Positions 6,738 through 13,130 of a DNA stretch of 13,130 bases are shown here, in pieces. This DNA is from an uncultured Caldimonas sp. Lineage in GTDB: Bacteria; Pseudomonadota; Gammaproteobacteria; Burkholderiales; Burkholderiaceae. The stretch covers positions 1 through 13,130 of the forward strand of contig NZ_CAMLJQ010000069.1 of NCBI RefSeq assembly GCF_946480305.1. Reading direction: 5' to 3'. The notes beneath the pieces are model-generated. The model worked only from the letters and a program-made list of their open reading frames with translations, had not been told where the DNA came from and ran no database searches. The position numbers and the translations under genes are program-made. Numbering within the stretch: the stretch's first letter is position 1; every line of letters starts with the position of its first letter.

Positions 6738-6883
6738 GGTGCGGGCGAGATTAAGCCGCAAAAAGTAAAAGATCAACCTCCAAGGCACACTCATTTGAGC
6801 GTCGACGCTCATGATCCGGGCGCACCACCTGCTTGACCGGCATCAAGGTCCTGCCGAGGCCTCTCGCCAGAATCAATGCGGTG
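6738..6883. promoter_or_regulatory. Divergent intergenic region between lysR operon and P-type ATPase
   Basis: These 146 bases separate two divergently transcribed units and must hold both promoters. An AT-rich block at 6751-6776 stands out from the GC-rich surroundings. On the minus strand a weak sigma70-like pair can be read, TTGATC (6776-6771) and TAATCT (6753-6748) with a 17-bp spacer, but it would place the transcript start only a few bases before the lysR ATG. No convincing promoter for the plus strand was found; TTGACC at 6833-6838 has no matching -10. The palindrome at 6796-6811 is listed separately. Confidence 0.55.
6796..6811. promoter_or_regulatory. Perfect 16-bp palindrome, candidate operator
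   Basis: TGAGCGTCGACGCTCA is identical to its reverse complement over all 16 bases. It has no loop and no following T run, so it looks like a dimeric protein-binding site rather than a terminator. It lies about 60 bp upstream of the lysR start and 73 bp upstream of the ATPase start, a good position to control one or both. It does not have the exact T-N11-A form often quoted for LysR boxes, so LysR binding is only a possibility. Confidence 0.45.
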
Positions 6884-9619
6884 ATGAACCCTGCCGACCT
6901 GACCCCCTCCGACCCCAGCCCATTTCACGCCCAACCCGTCGAGACGGTGCTGCAGGCACTGGGGGCCGATCCACGTCACGGCCTGACGCCCTCGGATGCC
7001 GCCGAGCGCCTGGGCCGTCATGGGCCGAACCGGCTGGCGGAGCCGCCGCGGCCTGGCGCTTTGCGTCGGCTGGCGGCGCAGTTCGATCACCTGCTGATCT
7101 ACGTGCTGCTGGCCGCCGGCGCCATCACGGCGGCCTTGGGGCACGGGATCGATGCCGGTGTCATTGCCGCGGTGGTGTTGCTCAACGTGGTGATCGGTTT
7201 CGTGCAGGAAGGCAAGGCCGAGAAAGCGCTGCAGGCCATCCGCCACCTGCTGGCACCGCGCGCCGTGGTGCTGCGGGGCGGGCACCGGCACGAAGTGGAC
7301 GCGGCGCAGCTGGTGCCTGGAGACATCGTGCTGTTGGCGTCCGGCGACCAGTTGCCGGCCGACGTGCGGCTGCTGCAGGTGCGCAACCTGCGGGTCGACG
7401 AAGCGGCGCTGACCGGCGAGTCGGTGCCGGTCGACAAGCAGGCCGAGCCGGTGGCTGCCAGCGCGGCGGTGGCCGACCGGCTGTGCATGGCCTACGCCGG
7501 CACGCTGGTCACGCAAGGCCAGGCGAGCGCGGTGGTGGTCACCACCGGCAGCGCCACCGAGCTGGGCCGCATCGGCCGCATGCTGGCCTCGGTGGAGCAG
7601 GTGTCGACGCCGCTGTTGCGCAAGATGGCGAGCTTTGCGCGCGTGCTGACGGGCGTCATCCTGGCCGCGGCGGCGCTGCTGTTCGGCTTTGGCGTGTGGG
7701 GGCGCGGCTTCGAGGTGGGCGAGATGTTCATGGCGGCCGTGGGGCTGGCGGTTGCGGCCATCCCGGAAGGGCTGCCCGCGATCATGACCATCACGCTGGC
7801 CATCGGCGTGCAGCGCATGGCCGCGCGGCGGGCGGTGGTACGACGCATGCCTGCGGTGGAGGCGCTGGGCGCCGTCACGGTGATCTGCTCCGACAAGACC
7901 GGCACGCTGACGCGCAACGAGATGACGGTGCAGCAGGTACTGGTCGATGGCGCCGCGCTCGACGTGGACGGCGCAGGTTACGCCCCCGAGGGCGCGTGGC
8001 GGCTCGGCGGCGAGTCGTTGCAGCCGGCCGGACTGGCGCAGCACGCCCCGGTGGCCCTTGCGCTGGCAGAGGCGGGCGCACTGTGCAACGAAGCCCACCT
8101 GCACCGTCAGGGCGAGCACTGGCAGTTGGCCGGTGATCCGACCGAAGGCGCCTTGCTGACGCTGGCCATGAAGGCCGGGCTGGAGCCGGCCGAGTGCGCG
8201 CGCCGTCGGCCGCGGCTCGATGCGATTCCGTTCGAGTCCGAGCATCGCTACATGGCCACGCTGCATGGCGGCGGCGAGGCGCCGTTGCTGCTCGTGAAGG
8301 GCGCGCCCGAGCGGGTGCTCGCGATGTGCCGCGGTGTGGCCGGCAAAGACGGCCGGGAACAACCGCTCGATGCCGACGCGTGGCATGCCTGCGTCGAGGC
8401 GCAGGCCCGGGCGGGCCGCCGGGTGCTGGCGCTCGCGCGGCGGGAATTGCCTGTCGGCCACGTCCGCCTCGCACCGGGGGACCTCGACGGCAACCTGGTA
8501 CTGCTGGGCCTGGTCGGCATCATCGACCCCGCGCGCGAGGAAGCCATCCGCGCGGTCGCGCAGTGCCGCGCCGCGGGCATCCGCGTGAAGATGATCACCG
8601 GCGACCATGGCGTGACGGCCGGCGCCATCGCCGCGCAACTGGGCTTGAGCGAGCGGCCGCAGGTGCTGACCGGCGCCGAACTCGAAGCGCTGGACGACCC
8701 GGCGCTGCGCCGCGTGGTCGGCGAGGTGGACGTGTTCGCCCGCGCCAGCCCCGAACACAAGCTGCGCCTGGTGCGCGCGCTGCAGGCGAACGGCGAGATC
8801 GTCGCGATGACCGGCGACGGCGTGAACGACGCGCCGGCGCTGAAGCAGGCCGACGTGGGTGTGGCAATGGGTTGCAAGGGCACCGAGGCCGCGAAGCAGG
8901 CGGGGGCGATCGTGCTGGCGGACGACAACTTCTCGTCGATCGCGCACGCGGTGGAAGAGGGGCGCACCGTCTACGACAACCTGCGCAAGACGGTGACCTT
9001 CCTGCTGCCGGTCAATGGCGGCGAGTCGCTCAGCCTGCTGCTGGCGGTGCTGCTCGGCGTGGCGCTGCCGATCGCGCCCGCCCAGATCCTGTGGGTCAAC
9101 ATGGTGAGCTCGATCGCGCTCGCGATGGTGCTGGCCTTCGAGCCGACCGAGCCTGGCGTCATGCGGCGCCCGCCTCGCCCGGTGCACGAGCCCATGCTGT
9201 CGCACTTCATCGTGTGGCGCATCGTGTTCGTAGCCACGCTGTTCCTCGCCGGCATCTTCGGCATGCACGCGTGGGCGCTGCACGAAGGGGCGGACGAGGC
9301 CACCGCGCGCACCGTGGCCGTGAACACGCTGGTGGCGATGGAGGTGTTCTACCTGTTCAGCGTGCGCTACCTGAAGGCGCCTTCGTTCACCGTACAGGGC
9401 GTCAAGGGCACGCCTCGCGTGCTCGCGGCCGTGGCGGGGGTCGCCGTGCTGCAGGGCCTGTTCACCTATGCGCCCTTCATGCAGGCCCTGTTCGAGACGC
9501 GGGCGTTGCCGGCAGAGACGGCTGTCCAGATCGTGCTGAGCGGCGCCATGCTGCTGCTGGTGCTGGAGATCGAGAAACTGCTGCTGCGTCGGTGGGGCAA
9601 CGGCGCACATTCCATCTAA
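6884..9619 (+). CDS. Type II (SERCA/PMCA-like) cation-transporting P-type ATPase
   Basis: This 911-residue inner-membrane pump couples ATP hydrolysis to cation movement. Order of parts, numbered from ATG 6884: N-terminal cation-ATPase domain (about 14-80); M1-M2 (about 68-110); actuator domain with TGES (177-180); M3-M4 with PEGLP (294-298); phosphorylation motif SDKTGTLT (D337 is the phosphorylated Asp); nucleotide-binding domain with KGAPERVL; hinge TGDGVNDAPALKQADVG (from T643, including D645 and D649); M5-M6; and C-terminal M7-M10 ending near 905. Ca2+-ATPase site residues E295 (M4), N711 and E714 (M5) and N739 (M6) are present. The M6 Asp of SERCA (D800) is Ser743 in WVNMVSS, so calcium specificity should not be assumed. 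A TTG at 6833 or GTG at 6881 could start the frame earlier, but ATG 6884 is preferred. It stands alone, divergent from the lysR operon. Confidence 0.94.
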   Translation: MNPADLTPSDPSPFHAQPVETVLQALGADPRHGLTPSDAAERLGRHGPNRLAEPPRPGALRRLAAQFDHLLIYVLLAAGAITAALGHGIDAGVIAAVVLLNVVIGFVQEGKAEKALQAIRHLLAPRAVVLRGGHRHEVDAAQLVPGDIVLLASGDQLPADVRLLQVRNLRVDEAALTGESVPVDKQAEPVAASAAVADRLCMAYAGTLVTQGQASAVVVTTGSATELGRIGRMLASVEQVSTPLLRKMASFARVLTGVILAAAALLFGFGVWGRGFEVGEMFMAAVGLAVAAIPEGLPAIMTITLAIGVQRMAARRAVVRRMPAVEALGAVTVICSDKTGTLTRNEMTVQQVLVDGAALDVDGAGYAPEGAWRLGGESLQPAGLAQHAPVALALAEAGALCNEAHLHRQGEHWQLAGDPTEGALLTLAMKAGLEPAECARRRPRLDAIPFESEHRYMATLHGGGEAPLLLVKGAPERVLAMCRGVAGKDGREQPLDADAWHACVEAQARAGRRVLALARRELPVGHVRLAPGDLDGNLVLLGLVGIIDPAREEAIRAVAQCRAAGIRVKMITGDHGVTAGAIAAQLGLSERPQVLTGAELEALDDPALRRVVGEVDVFARASPEHKLRLVRALQANGEIVAMTGDGVNDAPALKQADVGVAMGCKGTEAAKQAGAIVLADDNFSSIAHAVEEGRTVYDNLRKTVTFLLPVNGGESLSLLLAVLLGVALPIAPAQILWVNMVSSIALAMVLAFEPTEPGVMRRPPRPVHEPMLSHFIVWRIVFVATLFLAGIFGMHAWALHEGADEATARTVAVNTLVAMEVFYLFSVRYLKAPSFTVQGVKGTPRVLAAVAGVAVLQGLFTYAPFMQALFETRALPAETAVQIVLSGAMLLLVLEIEKLLLRRWGNGAHSI

Positions 9620-9686
9620 TCCAGTCAAAGATAAATCCCGATCGGCGTTCTGAATCAGCGCGCAGGTTCGGAATAAAGTGCAGGGC

Positions 9687-10412
9687 ATGAAGATGCCCCC
9701 GGTCCACGCGGTCCTGTTCGATGCCTACGGCACGCTGTTCGACGTCTACAGCGTCGGGCTGCTCGCCGAGCAGTTGTTTCCCGGCCAGGGGCAGACGCTG
9801 GCGGGGCTGTGGCGCGACAAGCAGATCGAATACACGCGGCTCGTCAGCATGGCGGACGCATCCGGCGCCCGCTACCGCCCGTTCTGGGAGCTGACGCGCG
9901 CCGGCCTGCGCCATGCGTGCGCGCGGCTGAAGCTCGATCTGACGCGTGAGCACGAAGACCGGTTGATGAACCAGTACCGGCACCTGAGTGCCTTCCCCGA
10001 GAACCGGGAGGTGCTGCAGCAGATTCAGGCGCTGGGCCTGCCGACTGCGATCCTCAGCAATGGCGACCCGGCGATGCTGGAGGTGGCCGTGAAAAGTGCG
10101 GGCCTGCAGGACGTGCTCGACCACGTGATCAGCGTCGAGCCGTTGCGCTGTTTCAAGCCCGATCCACGGGTCTACCAACTGGGGCTCGACACGGTGCGCG
10201 GCACGCGGCCCGACGCGGTGGCGAAGAACGTGCTGTTCGTCTCCAGCAACGGCTGGGACGCGATCGGCGCCACGTGGTTCGGCTACACCACCTTCTGGCT
10301 CAACCGTGCGGGTCAGCCGCCCGAGGAGCTGGGCACGAAGCCGTGTTTCGAGGGCCGCAGCCTGCACGAGTTGCTGCCTTTGCTGAAGGCGGCCAACGGA
10401 GTGGCGGCATGA
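9687..10412 (+). CDS. Haloacid dehalogenase, type II
   Basis: A HAD-superfamily enzyme of about 241 residues resembling (S)-2-haloacid dehalogenases, which hydrolyse 2-haloalkanoic acids to 2-hydroxy acids plus halide in the cytoplasm. The nucleophile is D12 in AVLFDAYGTLFDV. The other expected residues are also visible: T16, the Arg of LWRDKQIEY, the SNG motif (ILSNGDP), the Lys of FKPDPRVYQLGL, and Asn and Asp in SSNGWDAIGA. This agrees with the full L-DEX-type active site, and the length matches the family (about 220-240). Starts at GTG 9678, ATG 9687 and ATG 9693 are all in frame. AGGG at 9682-9685 would suit ATG 9693, so the true start could be six bases later. The stop overlaps the start of the TauE/SafE gene (ATGA, 10409-10412). 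Many members act on other or unknown substrates, so haloacid activity is likely but unproven. Confidence 0.9.
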   Translation: MKMPPVHAVLFDAYGTLFDVYSVGLLAEQLFPGQGQTLAGLWRDKQIEYTRLVSMADASGARYRPFWELTRAGLRHACARLKLDLTREHEDRLMNQYRHLSAFPENREVLQQIQALGLPTAILSNGDPAMLEVAVKSAGLQDVLDHVISVEPLRCFKPDPRVYQLGLDTVRGTRPDAVAKNVLFVSSNGWDAIGATWFGYTTFWLNRAGQPPEELGTKPCFEGRSLHELLPLLKAANGVAA

Positions 10413-11185
10413 GCCCCATCGACGCATTGCTGATCGGCACCGGCGCGTTCGCCGCCGGCGCGGTGAATTCGGTCGCGGGTGGCGGCACCTTCTTCTCCTT
10501 CCCGGCACTGCTGGCGGTGGGCGTACCCCCGGTGGTCGCCAATGCCAGCAACTCGGTCTCGCTGTGGCCGGGCAGCCTGTCGGGCGCCTGGGCCTACAAG
10601 CGCGAGCTGGCGCCGCTGGCGCGCTACCTGCTGCCGATGGGCGTGGCGTCGCTCGCCGGCGGCATTGCGGGCGGGCTGCTGCTGTTGCAGACGCAGGACG
10701 GCCAGTTCGCGCGGCTGATCCCGTGGCTGCTCGGCTTTGCGACGCTGCTGTTCGCCCTCAGCCCGCAGCTGTCGGCGCTGCTCGCGCGCTGGCGGCAGCG
10801 GCGCAGCGCCCACGCCAGCGGGTCGCCCGCCGGCTGGTTCACGCAGCTGCTGGTGTCCGTCTACGGCGGCTTCTTCGGCGCCGGCATGGGCATTTTGATG
10901 ATGGCGAGCCTCGCCATCTCAGGCCATGACGACGTGCAGGAGATCAACGCCATCAAGAACCTGCTGTCGGCCGTGATCTACAGCGTCACGGTCGTCACCT
11001 TCATCGTGGCCGGCGCGGTGAGCTGGCCGCACACCTTGCTGATGATCGCCACGGCCACCGTGGGCGGCTACTGGGGCGCGAGCATGGCACGCAAGGTGCC
11101 GGCAGTGTGGCTGCGCCGGCTCGTCATCGCCGTGGGCGCCTTCCTCACGCTGTATTACTTCCACCGCGTGGCCACCGCGGCCTGA
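10409..11185 (+). CDS. TauE/SafE family membrane permease (sulfite/anion exporter family)
   Basis: This 258-residue inner-membrane protein is typical of the TauE/SafE (COG0730) family, which carries small anions such as sulfite, sulfoacetate or other organic acids. It shows the internal two-fold repeat: the first half has AVNSVAGGGTFFSFPALL (about residues 18-35) and the second half YGGFFGAGMGILMMASLA (about 152-169), each followed by hydrophobic helices, with seven or eight membrane segments in all. A basic cytoplasmic-looking linker (RWRQRRSAH) joins the halves. Start ATG 10409 overlaps the dehalogenase stop by ATGA, with GGAG 8 bases upstream, so the two are translationally coupled. The coupling suggests a role in moving the dehalogenase substrate or product, which is inference; family membership is secure and substrate unknown. 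Confidence 0.9.
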   Translation: MSPIDALLIGTGAFAAGAVNSVAGGGTFFSFPALLAVGVPPVVANASNSVSLWPGSLSGAWAYKRELAPLARYLLPMGVASLAGGIAGGLLLLQTQDGQFARLIPWLLGFATLLFALSPQLSALLARWRQRRSAHASGSPAGWFTQLLVSVYGGFFGAGMGILMMASLAISGHDDVQEINAIKNLLSAVIYSVTVVTFIVAGAVSWPHTLLMIATATVGGYWGASMARKVPAVWLRRLVIAVGAFLTLYYFHRVATAA

Positions 11186-11227
11186 AAAACCTTCCTTCAC
11201 CTTCAAGACCCTCACGAGGACCCGACC

Positions 11228-13130
11228 ATGACCACACGCACGACCGTCCACCGGCTCGAAGTCGCCACCGAGCTGCACCGTTTCATCGAGAACGAAGTCC
11301 TGCCGGCCGCTGGCGTCGAGTCGTCAGTGTTCTGGTCGGGCTTCGACGCGATCGTGCACGAGCTGGCGCCGAAGAACGTCGCGCTGCTCGCCGAGCGCGA
11401 CCGCATCCAGGCCGAGATGGACGGCTGGCACAAGGCCCACCCCGGGCCGATCCGCGACATGGCGGCGTACCGCGCGTTCCTCGAAAAGATCGGCTACCTC
11501 GTGCCCGCACCGCAAGGCGCGAAGGCGACGACCACCAACGTCGATGCCGAACTCGCGCTCCAGGCAGGCCCGCAGTTGGTGGTGCCCATCCTCAATGCGC
11601 GTTATGCACTGAATGCCGCCAACGCGCGTTGGGGTTCGCTGTACGACGCGCTCTACGGCACCGATGCGATTCCGGAGAGCGGCGGCGCCGAGAAGAGCGG
11701 CGGCTACAACCCCGCGCGCGGCGCCAAGGTGATCGAGTTTGCGCGCAACTTCCTCGATGAAGCCGCGCCGCTAACCCAAGGCTCGCACCGCGACAGCACG
11801 AACTACAGGGTCGAAGGCGGCAAGCTCGTCGTGACGTTGAAGGACGGCAGCACCACCGCGCTGAAGGACGGGGCACAGTTCGTCGGCCACCAGGGTGATG
11901 CGGCGGCGCCTGCCGGCGTGCTGCTGAAGCACAACGGGTTGCACATCGACATCCGCATCGACCGCAACTCCGCCATCGGCAAGACCGACCCGGCCGGCGT
12001 GGCCGATCTGGTGATCGAGTCGGCACTGTCGACCATCCTCGACCTGGAGGACTCGGTCGCCGCCGTGGACGCGGCCGACAAGGTGCTGGCGTATCGCAAC
12101 TGGCTCGGCATCCTGCAGGGCACGCTGACCGAACAGGTGAGCAAGGGCGGCAAGGTGTTCACCCGCACGATGAACCCGGACCGCGAGTACATCGGCGCCG
12201 ACGGCCAGCCCGTCGTGCTGCATGGCCGCTCGCTGCTGTTCGTGCGCAACGTCGGTCACCTGATGACCAACCCGGCCGTGCTGTACGGCGGCGGCAAGGA
12301 GATCCCCGAGGGCATACTCGATGCGGTGGTCACCACCACCATCGCGCTGGTCGACCTGAAGCGCCAGGGCGGCCTGCGCAACTCGCGCACCGGCAGCGTC
12401 TACATCGTCAAGCCCAAGATGCACGGCCCGGCCGAAGTGGCGTTCGCGAGCGAGCTGTTCGGCCGTGTCGAGCAGATGCTCGGCCTGCCGCACAGCACCG
12501 TGAAGCTCGGCATCATGGACGAGGAGCGCCGCACCAGCGTCAACCTGAAGGCGTGCATCGCCGCAGCAGCCAGCCGCGTGGCCTTCATCAACACCGGCTT
12601 CCTGGACCGCACCGGCGACGAGATGCACACCGCGATGCATGCCGGCCCGATGATCCGCAAGAACGACATGAAGGGCAGCAAGTGGATCGCCGCCTATGAG
12701 CGCAACAACGTGCTGGTGGGGCTGGGCATGGGGCTGCGCGGCCGCGCGCAGATCGGCAAGGGCATGTGGGCGATGCCGGACCTGATGGCCGCGATGCTGC
12801 AGCAGAAGATCGTGCACCCGAAGGCCGGCGCCAACACCGCCTGGGTGCCGTCGCCGACCGCCGCGACGCTGCATGCGCTGCACTACCACCAGGTCGACGT
12901 GTTCGCGATCCAGCAGGAACTGGAGAAGACCGATGCCGATGCGGCGCGCGATGCGCTGCTGGACGACCTGCTCACCGTGCCGGTGGCGGAGACCGCCAAC
13001 TGGAGCGACGCGGAGAAGCAGCAGGAGCTCGACAACAACGTGCAGGGCATCCTGGGCTATGTGGTGCGCTGGATCGACCAGGGCGTGGGCTGCTCCAAGG
13101 TGCCCGACATCCACAACGTGGGCCTGATGG
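11228..13130 (+). CDS. glcB: Malate synthase G, 3'-truncated by the window end
   Basis: Malate synthase G condenses glyoxylate with acetyl-CoA to give malate, the second step of the glyoxylate shunt and the exit route for glycolate or glyoxylate use, in the cytoplasm. The visible 634 codons are open to the last base; the family is about 720-730 residues. Conserved stretches include [16 protein letters not shown] near the start, [45 protein letters not shown], the catalytic-Arg region [12 protein letters not shown], and the Mg2+ ligand regions [10 protein letters not shown] (Glu) and GIMDEERRT (Asp or Glu). The last residues, [13 protein letters not shown], directly precede the expected EDRATLR segment with the catalytic Asp, so that residue lies just outside. 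The start ATG 11228 is set by a strong GAGGA Shine-Dalgarno at 11216-11220, 7 bases away. The gene follows the TauE/SafE stop by 42 bases with no terminator between, so read-through is likely. Confidence 0.97.
   Translation, partial: MTTRTTVHRLEVATELHRFIENEVLPAAGVESSVFWSGFDAIVHELAPKNVALLAERDRIQAEMDGWHKAHPGPIRDMAAYRAFLEKIGYLVPAPQGAKATTTNVDAELALQAGPQLVVPILNARYALNAANARWGSLYDALYGTDAIPESGGAEKSGGYNPARGAKVIEFARNFLDEAAPLTQGSHRDSTNYRVEGGKLVVTLKDGSTTALKDGAQFVGHQGDAAAPAGVLLKHNGLHIDIRIDRNSAIGKTDPAGVADLVIESALSTILDLEDSVAAVDAADKVLAYRNWLGILQGTLTEQVSKGGKVFTRTMNPDREYIGADGQPVVLHGRSLLFVRNVGHLMTNPAVLYGGGKEIPEGILDAVVTTTIALVDLKRQGGLRNSRTGSVYIVKPKMHGPAEVAFASELFGRVEQMLGLPHSTVKLGIMDEERRTSVNLKACIAAAASRVAFINTGFLDRTGDEMHTAMHAGPMIRKNDMKGSKWIAAYERNNVLVGLGMGLRGRAQIGKGMWAMPDLMAAMLQQKIVHPKAGANTAWVPSPTAATLHALHYHQVDVFAIQQELEKTDADAARDALLDDLLTVPVAETANWSDAEKQQELDNNVQGILGYVVRWIDQGVGCSKVPDIHNVGLM

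Noticed and set aside
6748..6776. TTGATC/TAATCT pair as a firm lysR promoter.
   Set aside because: The -10 matches only three of six consensus bases and the implied transcript start is almost at the ATG. It is mentioned only as weak within the intergenic feature.
6738..6812. An N-terminally extended LysR start at 6812 (25 more residues).
   Set aside because: The conserved LysR start is MDRLKQIESF at 6737. The extension runs over the AT-rich block and the palindrome and looks like intergenic DNA.
6833..6883. Earlier TTG (6833) or GTG (6881) starts for the ATPase.
   Set aside because: The extra residues have no family likeness, and ATG 6884 leaves a normal-length N-terminus. GTG 6881 is only one codon earlier and cannot be excluded.
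6809..9688. A 959-codon open frame on the minus strand, antisense to the whole P-type ATPase.
   Set aside because: Its translation is a His/Arg/Gln-rich string without domain, membrane or signal pattern. Such frames arise opposite GC-rich genes with G/C in third positions. The sense strand carries all ATPase motifs.
11771..13114. A 447-codon open frame on the minus strand, antisense to glcB.
   Set aside because: Same GC-codon artefact; the sense frame is a continuous malate synthase G.

Overview
The window is GC-rich, densely coded chromosomal DNA with strong GC3 codon bias. The gene content (GatB, malate synthase G, LysR regulator, type II haloacid dehalogenase, DUF2214 and DUF3617 proteins) fits a betaproteobacterium, most likely Burkholderiales. 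That assignment is an inference from style and gene content, not a database match. I see no tRNA, rRNA, CRISPR array, insertion sequence or phage gene.

Layout. (1) Positions 1-1077, plus strand: the 3' three quarters of gatB, ending at a perfect 14-bp hairpin (1092-1123) that probably terminates transcription from both sides. (2) Positions 1120-6737, minus strand: seven genes read towards gatB. In transcription order they are a LysR regulator, a 5-TM protein of unknown function, a PaaK-like adenylate-forming enzyme, PnuC, a NadR-like bifunctional enzyme, a DUF2214 membrane protein and a secreted DUF3617 protein. The first five are joined by four successive ATGA stop/start overlaps. (3) Positions 6738-6883: a 146-bp divergent intergenic region with an AT-rich block and a perfect 16-bp palindrome. 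(4) Positions 6884-9619, plus strand: a type II (calcium-pump-like) P-type ATPase. (5) Positions 9687-13130, plus strand: a type II haloacid dehalogenase overlapping a TauE/SafE permease (ATGA), then malate synthase G, which runs off the window.

How the genes may work together. PnuC with the NadR-like enzyme is a recognised nicotinamide riboside salvage pair: PnuC brings NR in, and the kinase and NMN-adenylyltransferase domains take it to NMN and NAD+. The unusual part is that this pair is locked by overlapping codons to an adenylate-forming enzyme, an uncharacterised membrane protein and a LysR regulator. This is the best candidate here for an undescribed system. On the other side, dehalogenase, anion permease and malate synthase G could form a haloacetate-to-glycolate-to-glyoxylate-to-malate route, but the glycolate oxidase it would need is not in the window.
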